A DNA stretch of 64,000 nucleotides from Micromonospora tarapacensis (GTDB lineage Bacteria; Actinomycetota; Actinomycetes; Mycobacteriales; Micromonosporaceae): the NCBI RefSeq assembly GCF_019697375.1, contig NZ_JAHCDI010000004.1:2281324-2345323 (forward strand), in the 5' to 3' direction. Numbering within the stretch: the first letter of the stretch is position 1; the number at the start of each line of letters is the position of its first letter. The notes beneath the pieces are model-generated. The model was not told where the DNA came from. It was given only the letters and a program-made list of their open reading frames with translations, and made no database searches. The translations under genes were made by a program, and so were the position numbers. Of this stretch, positions 18,180 through 30,297 are shown piece by piece.

Positions 18180-18491
18180 TCAGGCCGGTACCGGGGTCTG
18201 CGCGTGGATGTGGAAGCGCAGCGAACGCGCGTCGGTGAAGCACTCCCGCATCGGACGGACCAGGTCACGGTGTTCCGGGCTGCGTTCCCACGCCTCGAAG
18301 TCGGCCATGCTGGCCCACTCACTGGTGATCAGCCACTGCTCCGGGTCGGTCGACGAACGACACACCTGGTCGACCAGGTGGCCCGGCACCCCGCCGGCGA
18401 CCAGGTGCCGGATCTGCTCGTACGCCCGCAGGAAGTCCCCGGTGCGCTCGTCGCGCACCCGGACCAGAAAGACCACCCGTGCTCGTGTCAT
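18180..18491 (-). CDS. Antibiotic biosynthesis monooxygenase (ABM)-type small protein
   Basis: A 103-residue protein. Seen: RVVFLVRVRDERTGDFLRAYEQIRHL, then WLITSEWASMADFEAWERSPEH, and the C-terminal LRFHIHAQ strand, the ferredoxin-like ABM fold found as small oxygenases or cyclase partners in aromatic polyketide clusters. It is the last gene of the leftward PKS operon. Its ATG 18491 overlaps the CLF stop (TGATG) and has AGGAG five bases upstream. Confidence 0.8.
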   Translation of the reverse strand: MTRARVVFLVRVRDERTGDFLRAYEQIRHLVAGGVPGHLVDQVCRSSTDPEQWLITSEWASMADFEAWERSPEHRDLVRPMRECFTDARSLRFHIHAQTPVPA

Positions 18492-19738
18492 CACCACTCC
18501 TGTCCGGCCGGTGGCGTCCCGCGCAGCACCAGCGCGCTGTTGAACCCGTCGAAGCCCCGGGCGCAGACCAGCGCCACCCGGGTACGCGGGCGCCGGGCCG
18601 TGCGCAGGAAATCCAGCTCGCAGCCCGCTGCCACGCTGTCCGGGCCGGCCGAGGCGGGCAACGTGTCGTGTGCGAAGGCGAGCAGGGCGGTGGCCACGTC
18701 CAGCGCCGAACCGCCCTGGTGCGCCCGGCCGGTCAGTTCCTTGTGGGTGCTCACCGGCGGCGCGAGCCCGCCGAACACCGCCCGCAACGCGGTGGCCTCG
18801 GCCCGGTCGTAGCGGGGCACCCCGAGGGCGTCCGGGACCACCACATCCACCTCGGCCGGTTCGACCCCGGCCCGCCCCAGGGCCAGCCGCATCGCCCGGG
18901 CGTACTGGTACGGATCACCGGCGCTCTCCGCGGAGGTGTGCGCGGCGTCGTGGGTGGCACCCCAGCCGGTCACCTCGCCGTAGATCCGGGCGCCCCGGGC
19001 GCTCGCGTGCCCCAGCTCCTCCACCACGAACACCGCGCCGCCCTCGGCCGGCAGGTAGCCGCTCGCGACGGCGTCGAACGGCCGGTAGGCCCGCTCCGGG
19101 TCGGTCACCTCGCTGAGCAGCCCGGAGCGCAGCTGGCAGGCCAACGCGTACGGGCTCAGCGGAGACTCGGTCGCCCCGGCGAGCACCACCGAGGCGCCCC
19201 GCCGTACGGTCCGCACGGCATGGGCGAGGCTGTCCAGGCCGCCCGCCGACTCGGCCACCAGCACCCCGCACGGGCCCTTGGCCTGGTGCCGGATGGACAA
19301 CTGCCCGACGCTGGCCGCGTAGAACCAGGCGATCGACTGGTACGCACCGACGGTGCGCGTCGACGACGACCAGAGCCGTTGCAGTTCCCGCTGGCCGAAC
19401 AGGTTGCCGCCGGAGGAACTGGCCAGCACCACCGCCCAGCCGTACGGGTCGGTGGCCCGCTCCGGCAGGCCGGCGTCGGCCAGCGCCAGCGCGCTGGCCG
19501 CGAAACCGAGGTGCGTCCAACGGTCGGTCTGCACCAGGGCACGGTTGTCGGCGTACCGGGCCGCGTCGAAGTCGGCCACCTCGCCGCCGAGACGGGTGGG
19601 ATATCCGGTCGCGTCGAACAGGGAGATCGGGCCGGTACGGCGCTGGCCGGCCAGCACGGCACGCCAGTGCGCGTCCGCCCCCACGCCGCTGGGCGCGACC
19701 ACCCCGATGCCGGTCACCACCGCCCGCACCTGCCTCAT
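18491..19738 (-). CDS. Type II PKS ketosynthase beta subunit / chain length factor (CLF)
   Basis: A 415-residue ketosynthase-fold protein paired with KS alpha. It lacks the active-site cysteine, as all CLFs do. The aligned segment reads [15 protein letters not shown] at about residues 155-169, so serine 164 stands where KS has cysteine and most CLFs have glutamine (VGEQAGGLD-type). CLF sets chain length and, with its glutamine, helps decarboxylative priming; the serine is unusual. The start ATG overlaps the KS alpha stop (ATGA) for 1:1 translation of the heterodimer. Confidence 0.92.
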   Translation of the reverse strand: MRQVRAVVTGIGVVAPSGVGADAHWRAVLAGQRRTGPISLFDATGYPTRLGGEVADFDAARYADNRALVQTDRWTHLGFAASALALADAGLPERATDPYGWAVVLASSSGGNLFGQRELQRLWSSSTRTVGAYQSIAWFYAASVGQLSIRHQAKGPCGVLVAESAGGLDSLAHAVRTVRRGASVVLAGATESPLSPYALACQLRSGLLSEVTDPERAYRPFDAVASGYLPAEGGAVFVVEELGHASARGARIYGEVTGWGATHDAAHTSAESAGDPYQYARAMRLALGRAGVEPAEVDVVVPDALGVPRYDRAEATALRAVFGGLAPPVSTHKELTGRAHQGGSALDVATALLAFAHDTLPASAGPDSVAAGCELDFLRTARRPRTRVALVCARGFDGFNSALVLRGTPPAGQEW

Positions 19739-21005
19739 CCCCGCACCTCGCGGGAGAGCCGGCGGAACAGCATCGCCGACTGGAAGCCACCGAACCCGCT
19801 GCCCACCGAGAGCGCCACGTCCACCGGCACCTCCCGGGCCTCGTTGGGCACGTAGTCCAGGTCACACTCCGGATCCCGGGTGGTCCAGTTGGCGGTCGGC
19901 GGCACCACCCCGAACTCGATGGCCAGCGCGCACGCGGCCATCTCGATGGAACCGATGGCACCGAGCGAGTGACCGACCATCGACTTGATCGAGCTGATCG
20001 GCACCCGGTAGGCGGCCGACCCGAGCGACCGCTTGAACGCGGCCGTCTCGTGCCGGTCGTTCTGCCGGGTGCCGGAGCCGTGGGCGCTGATGTAGGAGAC
20101 CTGCTCCGGTGCCAGCCGGGCCTGGCGCAGGGCGTCGGTGATGGCCAGGCCCATCTCCACACCGTCCGGACGCAACCCGGTCATGTGGTAGCCGTTGCTG
20201 CGGCTGGCGTAGCCGGCGACCTCGCAGTAGACGTGCGCGCCGCGCCGCGCGGCGTGACCGGCCTCCTCCAGCACCAGCACCGCCGCCCCCTCGGCCAGCA
20301 CGAAGCCGTGCCGGTCGGCGTCGAAGGGACGGGAGGCGTGCGCCGGGTCGTCGTTGTCCGGGCTGGTGGCCTTGATGGCGTCGAAGGAGGCGACGGTGAC
20401 CGGTGAGATGGGCGAGTCGGCGGCCCCGGCGAGCACCACATCCGCCTCGCCGTCGGCGATGAGCTGATGGGCGTACCCGATGGCGTCGATGCCGGAGGTG
20501 CAGCCGGTGGAGACGACCTGTGCCGGGCCGTGCAGGCCGTGCCGGCAGGCGACGTCCGCCGCCAGGCTGCTGGGCACCAGCGCCGGGTACAGGTACGGTC
20601 CGCCGAGCGCCGCGTCGACCAGCCAGCGCCGACCGCTGTCACTGACCGTCACGTACTCCTGTTCGAGGGCCATGGTGCCGCCGACGGCGGTGCCGAGCAC
20701 GACACCGGCGCGGTCACGCTCGGCGTCGGTGAGTTCGAGCCCGCTGTCGGCGACGGCCTCGGCGGCACAGGCCAGCGCGAACTGCACGTACCGGTCGGCG
20801 CGCTGCCGCTGCGTCGGTGTCAGCCCGGCGGCGTCCGGGTCGAAATCGCACTCGGCGGCGATCTGGGAGCGGAACGGCGACGGGTCGAAGAAGCTGATCC
20901 GCCGGGTCGCCGTACGCCCCTCGGTGATGCCCTTCCAGAACCGGTCCCGGGTGACCCCGCCGGGGGCGACCACCCCGACGCCGGTGACCACGGTGCGGCG
21001 GGCGG

Positions 21006-21009
<4 letters not shown>
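19735..21009 (-). CDS. Type II PKS ketosynthase alpha subunit
   Basis: A 424-residue beta-ketoacyl synthase. The catalytic triad region is complete: Cys170 in [12 protein letters not shown], His310 in YISAHGSGT, and Lys342/His347 in [13 protein letters not shown]. It condenses malonyl units on the ACP into a poly-beta-ketone with the CLF partner. Start GTG 21009 overlaps the cupin stop (GTGA). The cupin-KS-CLF-ABM order and the absence of a ketoreductase resemble spore-pigment (whiE-type) clusters; product class is inference. Confidence 0.96.
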
Positions 21010-23545
<2,536 letters not shown>

Positions 23546-23559
23546 CTCACCACCCCGCC

Positions 23560-24127
23560 TCAGGCCCGGTCCAGGGCAACCAGCGGTTGGTCGTACTCCA
23601 CCGGCTGCCCGTCGGCCACCAGCACCTCGGTCACCCGCCCGGCCCGGTCGGCGGCGACCTCGTTCATCAGCTTCATCGCCTCGACGATCCCGATGACCTG
23701 TCCCGGCCGGACCACGTCACCGACGGCCACGAAGGGCGCGGCGCCCGGCTCCGCCGCCCGGTAGAACGTCCCGACCATCGGCGAGCGGACGGTGGCACGG
23801 GGGCGGGATCCGCCGGGGCGGACCCGCGGTCGGTGCGACCGCCGGCCGGGCGGACGCTGGGGCGGTGTGGCCGCCGGAACCCACCACGGCGGATGCTCCG
23901 CCCGAACCTGGTCCGGGCTCGGCCGGCTGCGCCCACTCCACCTCCAGTTCCGCGTCCCCGCAGCGCAGCCGCAGGCGGCGTACCGGGCCGCCGAGTTCGG
24001 CGACGAGCTGGCCAGCGTGCCGGCGCAGCCCGGTCAGCGTCGCCTCGTCCGCCCGCTCGGCCGCGCTCGGCGGCCGGGCCGCCGGAGGGCCGGCAACCGC
24101 GGGCCCGGCCTCGACCGTGCCGCTCAC
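23560..24127 (-). pseudogene. accB: Acetyl-CoA carboxylase, biotin carboxyl carrier protein (one apparent frameshift)
   Basis: The C-terminal frame (ATG-readable from 23778) holds the biotinyl domain MVGTFYRAAEPGAAPFV with the biotin-lysine motif VEAMKLMNE. The N-terminal frame starts at GTG 24127, overlapping the upstream stop (GTGA), and reads [13 protein letters not shown] through LRCGDAELEVEWAQP, a BCCP N-domain followed by a Pro/Ala linker. The two frames would join if one C were removed from the CCCC in the linker near 23810-23830, giving GGSRPRATVRSPMVGTFY. Full length would be about 188 residues. It supplies the biotin carrier for malonyl-CoA synthesis. Confidence 0.8.
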
Positions 24128-25823
24128 CGGGCACCCGCCCGGGCACCGGCGCGTGCCGCACCGAACCGGCGGAAGCGTCGCCGGCGCTGCTGGACGAGGG
24201 TCGCCGCCGGCACGTCCAGCAGCGGTAGCAGGTTCGCCAGCAGCGCCTGGCGCACGGCCCAGGCCGCCGCCTCCGGGTCGTCGGCGGCCGAGCCCTCCGG
24301 TTCGGGCACCACCTCGTCGACGACCCCGAGTCGGCACAGGTCCGGTGCGGTCAGCCGCAGTGCCCGAGCCGCCTGCGGCGCGGCCGTGCGCCCCGGCCAG
24401 AGGATCGCGGCGCAGCCCTCCGGACTGATCACCGAGTACACCGCGTGTTGCAGCATCAGCACCCGGTCGGCGACGGCCAGGGCAAGCGCACCGCCGCTGC
24501 CCCCCTCCCCGGTCACCACCGTCACGACCGGCGTGGGCAGCGCACTCAGGGTCAGGATGTTCTCCGCGATGGCGGCGGCCTGGCCGTGCTCCTCCGCGTC
24601 GACGCCCGGGTCGGCCCCCGGGGTGTCCACCAGGGTGACCACCGGCAGTCCGAGACGGGCGGCGAGCCGCATCAGCCGCAGTGCCTTGCGGTGCCCCGCC
24701 GGAGTGGCCATCCCGAAGTTGCGGGCCGCCAGCTCGGCGGTGGTGTGCCCCTTCTGGTGGCCGATCACCATCAGGTTCCGGCCGTCGAGCCGCGCCAGCC
24801 CACCGACCACCGCCGGGCAGTCGCCGCCGAGCCGGTCACCGTGCAGCTCCGTGAAGCCGTCGAAGGCGCTCTCCAGATAGTCCAGCGTGGTCGGGCGGCC
24901 GGGATGCCGGGCGAGGCGTACCGTCTCCCAGGCGTCCCCGGACGGCGCCCCGGCTGGCCGGGTGGCCGGCTGGCCGGCCGCGGCGACGCCGGCACCCCCG
25001 AGCCCGTCGCGGGCCGGCGCCCGCCGCCCGCCAGGGCGAGCAGGGTCGCCAGCCGGGCGCGCAGTGCGTGCCGGGGCACCACCATGTCGACCTGACCGTG
25101 CCGCAGCAGGAACCCGGCGGTCTGGAACCCGTCCGGCAGGGTGCGCCCGGTCACCTGGCGGATCACCCGCGGGCCGGCGAAGCCCATCCGGGCGCCGGTC
25201 TCGGCGAGCACCAGGTCCGTGCTGGTGGCGAAGGAGGCCGCCACTCCCCCGTAGGTGGGGTCGGTCAGCACGCTGACGGTGAGCAGCCCGGCCTCGCGCA
25301 GCGCGGCGATCGCCTGGCTGATCGTGGCCATCTGCATCAACGACAGGGCTCCCTCCTGCATCCGGGCGCCGCCGGAGGCGGTGACCAGGATCAGCGGGAC
25401 GCCCGCGTCGAGCGCCTGTTCGGCGGTACGGGTGATCAGTTCGCCGACCGCACAGCCGAGACTGCCGCCGAGGAACCGGAAGTCCATCACGGCGAGCGCG
25501 CAGCGACACCCGCCGACGGCGGCGGTGCCGCAGAGCACCGCCTCCGGCAGCCCGGTGTGGGCGCGGGCGGCGGCGAGTCGGTGCGGGTACGGCAGCACGT
25601 CGACGAAGCCGATCGGGTCCGTCTCGACGGCCCGGTCGGGCAGTGCTCGGAACGACGACGGGTCGACCAACTGGCTGATCCGTTCCGGCGCGGCGAGCCG
25701 GGCGTGCAGACCGCACTCCGGACAGACGTCGAGATTGCGGCGCAGCCGCTTGCGGTAGAGCAGTGTGGCGCAGCCACCGCACCGGGACCAGAGCGTCTCG
25801 CCGGAGGGCGCGGTGGCGGTCAC
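24124..25823 (-). pseudogene. accDA: Acetyl-CoA carboxylase carboxyltransferase, fused beta-alpha (AccD-AccA), one apparent frameshift
   Basis: The first half starts at GTG 25823 and is AccD-like: zinc finger [11 protein letters not shown]...CPECG, then [20 protein letters not shown] and a C-end near [10 protein letters not shown]. The second half is AccA-like: [76 protein letters not shown] and [13 protein letters not shown]. The frames differ by one base, with the switch in a GGC/GGG-rich linker near 25015-25040. No stop or new ribosome site separates the halves cleanly, so a fused carboxyltransferase of about 566 residues is likely, as seen in other aromatic polyketide clusters. It makes malonyl-CoA extender units. 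Confidence 0.8.
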
Positions 25824-26146
25824 GGCCGCCGCCCGTCGAAGTGGTAGAAGCAGCGGGCCATGGCGTCCCGGGGTGAGCGCCAGTCCGGCCGGTAGGGCGA
25901 GATGTACGGACGCAGCCGCGCGCTGACCCTGGCGAACTCCGGGTGTTCCCGGGCTGCCTCCACCGCGTCGTCGCCGGTGGACTCGGTCTCCAACAGGTGC
26001 ACGTACAGGTCGTGCAGGCGGTACAGCGACCGATGCCGGACACCCACCAGTCGGGGCAGCTCGGTCGTGTCGGACTCGGCGAAGATCTCGGCGACCGCCG
26101 TCTCGGCGGTCGGGAGCACCTTCGCGACGATCAGCGTGCGGTCCAT
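25820..26146 (-). CDS. TcmI-family type II polyketide cyclase
   Basis: A 108-residue protein: [47 protein letters not shown], then [21 protein letters not shown]. This is the TcmI/WhiE-VII cyclase family (dimeric ferredoxin-like fold), which guides late ring closures of aromatic polyketides. It is the first gene of the leftward PKS operon. ATG 26146 is preceded by GGGAGGATC, and its stop overlaps the accDA start (GTGA). A close paralogue is encoded at 27470-27817. Confidence 0.9.
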   Translation of the reverse strand: MDRTLIVAKVLPTAETAVAEIFAESDTTELPRLVGVRHRSLYRLHDLYVHLLETESTGDDAVEAAREHPEFARVSARLRPYISPYRPDWRSPRDAMARCFYHFDGRRP

Positions 26147-26215
26147 GCTGATCCTCCCAGGCCGGTGGACGCCACCGGGTGTGCCCGGATGGCTGCCGAC
26201 ACGATGCGGGACGAG

Positions 26216-26233
26216 CCGTCACCCGGGCGTCAC
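26216..26233 (-). promoter_or_regulatory. Candidate SARP box for the leftward PKS operon
   Basis: On the minus strand GTGACGC and GTGACGG are separated by four bases (11-bp spacing), the arrangement bound by SARP regulators. Nine bases further on is a weak -10-like CATCGT, placing a start about 50 bases before the TcmI-like cyclase. The heptamer matches the one in the rightward box. Confidence 0.5.
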
Positions 26234-26260
26234 CGGCACTCGCTCACGAAACCCAACTTG

Positions 26261-26292
26261 GTGACGCTGCGTTGACGCACACTGTGTATCAG
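26261..26292 (+). promoter_or_regulatory. Candidate SARP box with -10 element, rightward
   Basis: GTGACGC (26261-26267) and TTGACGC (26272-26278) are separated by four bases. Exactly eight bases after the second comes TATCAG (26287-26292), a plausible -10. SARP-activated promoters typically place the downstream heptamer eight bases before -10. Probably autoregulatory for the SARP operon. Confidence 0.5.
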
Positions 26293-26383
26293 CTGAGCGG
26301 ACCCACAGCCCTTGTCTGCGACGACTGGCCAGTTCAGAGGGGTTTTCACAGAGAGATACGCAGCCATGTTACCGACAGGGTTG

Positions 26384-26411
26384 TTGACCCAGAGTAATTA
26401 TGATTGATAAT
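26384..26411 (+). promoter_or_regulatory. Housekeeping-type promoter before the SARP gene
   Basis: TTGACC (26384-26389), a 16-base spacer, then GATAAT (26406-26411): close to the principal sigma factor consensus and unusual in such G/C-rich DNA. Transcription would begin near 26418 and give a leader of about 120 bases. Confidence 0.55.
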
Positions 26412-26541
26412 CTTCGTGGCGGTCAGTCCCGGCTCCGCACGCCCGTGCGACGGTCCCAGCGAGTCGACAGTGGCGGCACGGCGGCCACGCCGGGGCCCGG
26501 CCGATGCCCGCAACCGACGCGTTTCCGCAGGGGGTGCCGCC

Positions 26542-27381
26542 GTGGCCGCCGATCCGCCCACGCCGACCACCGGCCAGCGCCACGACGCCGAGGTGCGGCT
26601 GCACCTGCTCGGCGGATTCCGCCTGACGCAGGGCGAGACGACGGTGGCGGTGCCCCGCGGCCTGCAACGGATCATCGCGCTGATCGGGCTGCGCCCCGGC
26701 GCCACCCGCACCCACCTCGCCGGGCTGCTCTGGCCGGAAACCCCGGAGGACCGGGCCCTCTCCTCGCTGCGCACCGCGCTGTGGCGGCTGCGCCAGGATC
26801 CCTACTGCCCGCTGACCACCCCCGCCGACACCGTCCGCCTCGACCCGCTGGTCCGGGTCGACGTCAACCAGCTGGTCGACACGGCCGCCCGGGTGCGCGA
26901 CGGCCAGACGCCGGACGACGCCGCGGAAGCCCTCGCCGCCGGCCGGCACGACCTGCTCCCCGGCTGGTACGACGACTGGGTGCTGGCCGACCGTGAACGA
27001 CTGCGCCAGCTCAGACTGCACATGCTGGAACAGGTGGCCGGCCAGCACCTGGCCGCCGGACGCCACGGCGAGGCGCTGGAGGCGGCACTGGAGGCGATGG
27101 CCGCCGAACCGCTGCGCGAGACACCGCACCGGCTGGTCGTCCGCATCCACCTCGCCGAGGGCAACGCCTTCGAGGCGGTGCACGCCTACTACGTCTACCG
27201 CGACCTGCTGCTACGGGAACTACGGCTGGAACCGTCGCCGGCGATGAGCGCGCTGCTGGCCGAGACCCTCGAACCGATCCGCCGGGCCAGCCGACCGGCC
27301 AGCGGACCACGCCGGCACCTGGGTTCGCGAGCCGCGTTCCAGCCCGTCGACGTGCGTCACCACCCCGATCCCGCGCATTGA
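26542..27381 (+). CDS. SARP-family transcriptional activator (BTAD domain)
   Basis: A 279-residue Streptomyces antibiotic regulatory protein-type activator. The N-terminal winged helix starts at EVRLHLLGGFRLTQG (about residues 15-100, including HLAGLLWPETPEDRALSSLRTALWRLR). The BTAD domain covers about 105-250, with DLLPGWYDDWVLADRERLRQLRL and AAEPLRETPHRLVVRIHLAEGN. It should activate the flanking polyketide operons through the paired heptamers upstream. I chose GTG 26542, with AGGGGG eight bases upstream; an in-frame TTG at 26404 overlaps the promoter and is rejected. Short proline-rich tail. Confidence 0.9.
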   Translation: MAADPPTPTTGQRHDAEVRLHLLGGFRLTQGETTVAVPRGLQRIIALIGLRPGATRTHLAGLLWPETPEDRALSSLRTALWRLRQDPYCPLTTPADTVRLDPLVRVDVNQLVDTAARVRDGQTPDDAAEALAAGRHDLLPGWYDDWVLADRERLRQLRLHMLEQVAGQHLAAGRHGEALEAALEAMAAEPLRETPHRLVVRIHLAEGNAFEAVHAYYVYRDLLLRELRLEPSPAMSALLAETLEPIRRASRPASGPRRHLGSRAAFQPVDVRHHPDPAH

Positions 27382-27469
27382 CGCGCAGGTGACTGCCCGG
27401 GGACAGGGTGGGGGAACAGCGGTCGAACCCCGGCAGCCGCCCGGGACAGGCCACGGTGAGAGGGGTCCG

Positions 27470-27817
27470 ATGAGCCGTCTAGTGATCGTCAACAGGATCA
27501 TCCCGGGCGCGGAGGGGCGCGTGGCGCAGATCTTCGCCGAGTCCGACGCGACCGAGCTGCCCACCCTGACCGGGGTGCGCCACCGGTCCCTGTACTGCCT
27601 GCACGATCTGTGCGTACACCTGATGGAGACCGACGACGTCGGTGCGGACGCCCTCGCGGCGGCCCGCAACCACCCGCTCTACCGCCAGGTCAACGAGCGG
27701 TTGTCCGCCCACACCTCGCCGTACCTGCCGACCTGGAGTTCGCCGCGGGACGCGATCGCCAACTGCTTCTACCGCTGGGACGACGCGAGCGTTCCGGCGC
27801 CGCGTATGGCCGGCTGA
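27470..27817 (+). CDS. TcmI-family type II polyketide cyclase, second copy
   Basis: A 115-residue paralogue of the cyclase at 25820-26146; both share IFAESDxTELPxLxGVRHRS, and this copy ends SPYLPTWSSPRDAIANCFYRW. Two TcmI-like cyclases in one cluster suggest distinct ring closures or a heteromer. Start ATG 27470, with GAGAGGGG upstream. It lies 88 bases after the SARP stop and 11 bases before the monooxygenase, so the three form one rightward unit. Confidence 0.88.
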   Translation: MSRLVIVNRIIPGAEGRVAQIFAESDATELPTLTGVRHRSLYCLHDLCVHLMETDDVGADALAAARNHPLYRQVNERLSAHTSPYLPTWSSPRDAIANCFYRWDDASVPAPRMAG

Positions 27818-27828
27818 CGGGCGACGCC

Positions 27829-29178
27829 GTGGCCTCCCGAGCACCGCACGTCCTGGTCATCGGCGCGGGCACCGGCGGCCTCTGCCTGGCGCACGGGCTG
27901 CGCCGGGCGGGGATCAGCGTCGCCGTCTACGAACGGCACCGCGGCAGGGGCGACGGGCTGCTCGGCTACCGGGTGGGCATCGGCCCCACCGGCAGCCGGG
28001 CGCTGCGCGACTGCCTACCGCCCGAGCTGTTCGAGATCTACCTGGCCACCTGCGCCCGCTCCCCCCGCTACTTCAACGTCCTCAACCAGAAGCTGCGCCA
28101 CACGGCGTCCTTCCCGCTGCGGCCGGACACCCACCCGGTCGACTCGGAACGGTCGGTGGCCCGGATGACGCTGCGCCAGGTGCTGCTGACCGGCATCGCG
28201 GACGTCGTGCACTTCGACCGCACCTTCACCCGGTACGAGCAGCACGACGACGGGACGGTCACCGCCCACTTCGCCGACGGCGGCACCGCCACCGGCGACC
28301 TGCTCGTGGCGGCCGACGGCACGCACTCCGCGGTCCGCCGCCAGTATCTGCCGCACGCGGTCATCCGGGACGCCGGCACCGTCAACATCGCCACCCGGGT
28401 GCCACTCACCGACCACACCCGGGCGCTGTTGCCGGAGACCGTGCAGCGGGGCATCTCGCTGATCTTCGGCACCGGTGGGGTGATGGGCGTGCTACACGTC
28501 ATGGAGTTCAAGTGGGACCGGGACGGTCGGCTCAAGCCCGGCACCGCCCCCGCCGCCGCGGCGCTGCTCGCCGAATGGCCGGGGCTACGCCACGACCCCA
28601 CCCGCGACAACATCAACCTCGTCGTCTGGAGCACCGCCCGCCGGTTCCCGCCGGACGTCATGCGCCGACGCGGCGCACAGCTGATCCAGGTGGCCCTGGA
28701 CCTGACCGCCAACTGGCATCCCCACCTGCGGGAGCTGCTCAGCCTGGCCGACCCCGACAGCGCACTGCCGATCCGGGTGTCCACCTCGGAGCCGGTACCG
28801 CCGTGGAAGAGCAGTGCGGTCACCCTCCTCGGTGACGCGATCCACACCATGACGCCAGGCCGGGGTGTGGGCGCCAACACCGCGCTGCGGGACGCGAACC
28901 TGCTGCGGCGGCAGTTGATCCTCGCCACCTCCGGCGAGAAGACCCTGGTGCAGGCGGTGGCCGACTACGAGGCGGTGATGGTGCCGTACGGCTTCGCCCG
29001 GGTGGCCGACTCGCTGGGCCGCAGCGGCACCAACGGCGACGACCGCATGTACCGACCGGTGTTCGGCCGGCTCGCGCTGCTCGGGGCCCGGGGCTACTTC
29101 CGGGTCACCAGCCGGGTCCCCCGGCTGCGGCGCAAGTTCGTCGACGACTTCTACACCTACCGAGGTGAACAGGACTGA
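27829..29178 (+). CDS. FAD-dependent aromatic monooxygenase
   Basis: A 449-residue group A flavoprotein hydroxylase. Seen: the Rossmann motif VIGAGTGGLCLAHGLRRAG near residue 9, the DG motif LLVAADGTHSAVRR near 160, and the FAD ribityl-binding motif LLGDAIHTMTPGRGVGANTA near 335. It is the likely tailoring hydroxylase (whiE-VIII-like position) of the polyketide. Start GTG 27829, 11 bases after the cyclase stop. A terminator hairpin begins five bases after the stop, which ends the rightward PKS unit. Confidence 0.9.
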   Translation: MASRAPHVLVIGAGTGGLCLAHGLRRAGISVAVYERHRGRGDGLLGYRVGIGPTGSRALRDCLPPELFEIYLATCARSPRYFNVLNQKLRHTASFPLRPDTHPVDSERSVARMTLRQVLLTGIADVVHFDRTFTRYEQHDDGTVTAHFADGGTATGDLLVAADGTHSAVRRQYLPHAVIRDAGTVNIATRVPLTDHTRALLPETVQRGISLIFGTGGVMGVLHVMEFKWDRDGRLKPGTAPAAAALLAEWPGLRHDPTRDNINLVVWSTARRFPPDVMRRRGAQLIQVALDLTANWHPHLRELLSLADPDSALPIRVSTSEPVPPWKSSAVTLLGDAIHTMTPGRGVGANTALRDANLLRRQLILATSGEKTLVQAVADYEAVMVPYGFARVADSLGRSGTNGDDRMYRPVFGRLALLGARGYFRVTSRVPRLRRKFVDDFYTYRGEQD

Positions 29179-29183
29179 TCCTC

Positions 29184-29229
29184 CCCGCCACGAACCCGGT
29201 GCCCTCGACGGTTCCGGGGTCGTGGCGGG
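29184..29229 (+). terminator. Terminator of the rightward polyketide operon
   Basis: CCCGCCACGA a CCCGG at 29184-29199 pairs with CCGGG g TCGTGGCGGG at 29214-29229: a 15-bp stem with one mismatch, starting just after the monooxygenase stop. Confidence 0.85.
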
Positions 29230-29396
29230 CCGCGGTCCATCCACACCGTCCGTTCGGTGTCGCGCACCTGCGGTAGCCTCCCGGTCCCCCGCACGGACTG
29301 TTACCTGGCCCGCCTGTTGCCCCGGCCGCGCGTGTGCGAAGCTGCGGCGAGTTTTTCTCGCGACGATTTCGGACGTGAACCTCAGGGAGGATCAAC

Positions 29397-30094
29397 GTGG
29401 GCGAGTCCTTCGGGAACTGGCTGATACTGCTCGTGGCGCTGCTGGCCGGACTGGCAGTGGGCTGGGTGCTGCTGCGCGGCCGGCGGGACGAACCGCCGGC
29501 ACCGACGAGCGGGACGGCGAGGGAGGCGGCGACCACCGAATCGACCCCAGCGGCTGACACTGGAACCGTGCCGCCGGTCACCACGGCCCAGCCGGCGGAC
29601 CCCGAGCCCGAGCCGGCCGGCACCGAGCCGGCCACCGCCCGGCCCGAACCGGTCGACGCCGAGCCCGCGGCCACGGGGGCGGAGGGCGACGGGGCGGCAC
29701 CGCCCGCCGAGGTCGAGTCGGACTCCGTCCCCGCCGGACCGACCGCAGACGCGACCCCGGCGCAACGCCCGGCCGTCGCCACCCCGCCGGTGCGGCCCCG
29801 GGTCTCCCCGAGCCCGCCGACGCGGCCACCGCCGAGCCGGCCGACGCCGAGCCGGCCGAGCCGGCCGCGGTTGGCGCCGCACCGGACGACTTCCGGCGCA
29901 TCCAGGGTGTCGGGCCGAAGATGGCGGCCGCGCTGCACGACGCGGGCATCCGGACCTACCGGCAACTGGCCGAGTTGGACGAGGCCGCGCTGCGGGAAAC
30001 CATCAAGGGCGCCGGGCTGCGTGCCACCGCCAGCCTCGTCACCTGGCCCCAGCAGGCGAAGGTGCTGGCCACCCAGGCCGACGAGAACGTTTGA
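29397..30094 (+). pseudogene. Membrane-anchored helix-hairpin-helix protein (one apparent frameshift)
   Basis: The start is GTG 29397, after AGGGAGGATC. It encodes one transmembrane helix (NWLILLVALLAGLAVGWVLL), then an acidic Ala/Pro/Glu/Thr-rich region. In the next frame, ending at TGA 30092-30094, a helix-hairpin-helix domain reads DDFRRIQGVGPKMAAALHDAG and IRTYRQLAELDEAALRETIK, as in DUF4332/HhH modules that bind DNA without sequence specificity. The linker EPAD-type repeats run across the frame switch near 29790-29830. One missing base would restore a protein of about 232 residues. The real function is unknown; a membrane-nucleoid tether is a guess. Confidence 0.7.
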
Positions 30095-30105
30095 CCGCCG
30101 GGGCG

Positions 30106-30172
30106 TGGACTGCCCGGATGGGCAGTCCACACCGGCGCCCCGGGCGCATGACCTCCGCGCCCGGGGCGCCGG
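30106..30172. terminator. Two tandem strong hairpins
   Basis: First: TGGACTGCCC, GGAT loop, GGGCAGTCCA (30106-30129). Second: a perfect 16-bp stem CCGGCGCCCCGGGCGC / GCGCCCGGGGCGCCGG with a 9-base loop (30132-30172). They start 12 bases after the helix-hairpin-helix gene stop. Very stable; likely a double terminator. Confidence 0.8.
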
Positions 30173-30297
30173 TGCCGGCAACGGCACTGCGGGGCGACCC
30201 GAGGCACCGCTGTCGCGCCGGCCTCCGTTAGCCGCTCGGCCCGGTTGGGTACAAGGCCCCACACCTTGCAACCCACCCCGACCCTGTGGAGGAAGCC

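Larger units (their letters stand above)
26147..26541. other. Divergent control region of the polyketide cluster
   Basis: A 395-base gap between the leftward PKS operon and the rightward SARP operon. The centre and right part are clearly A/T-richer than the coding sequence. It contains two pairs of directly repeated heptamers facing opposite ways and a separate consensus-like promoter, listed individually. The last 120 bases before the SARP start are open in several frames but look like untranslated leader. Confidence 0.55.

Noticed and set aside
26404..26541. Longer SARP protein from TTG 26404
   Set aside because: It would begin inside the -10 of a consensus-like promoter and gives an Arg/Ala-rich lead unlike SARP proteins.
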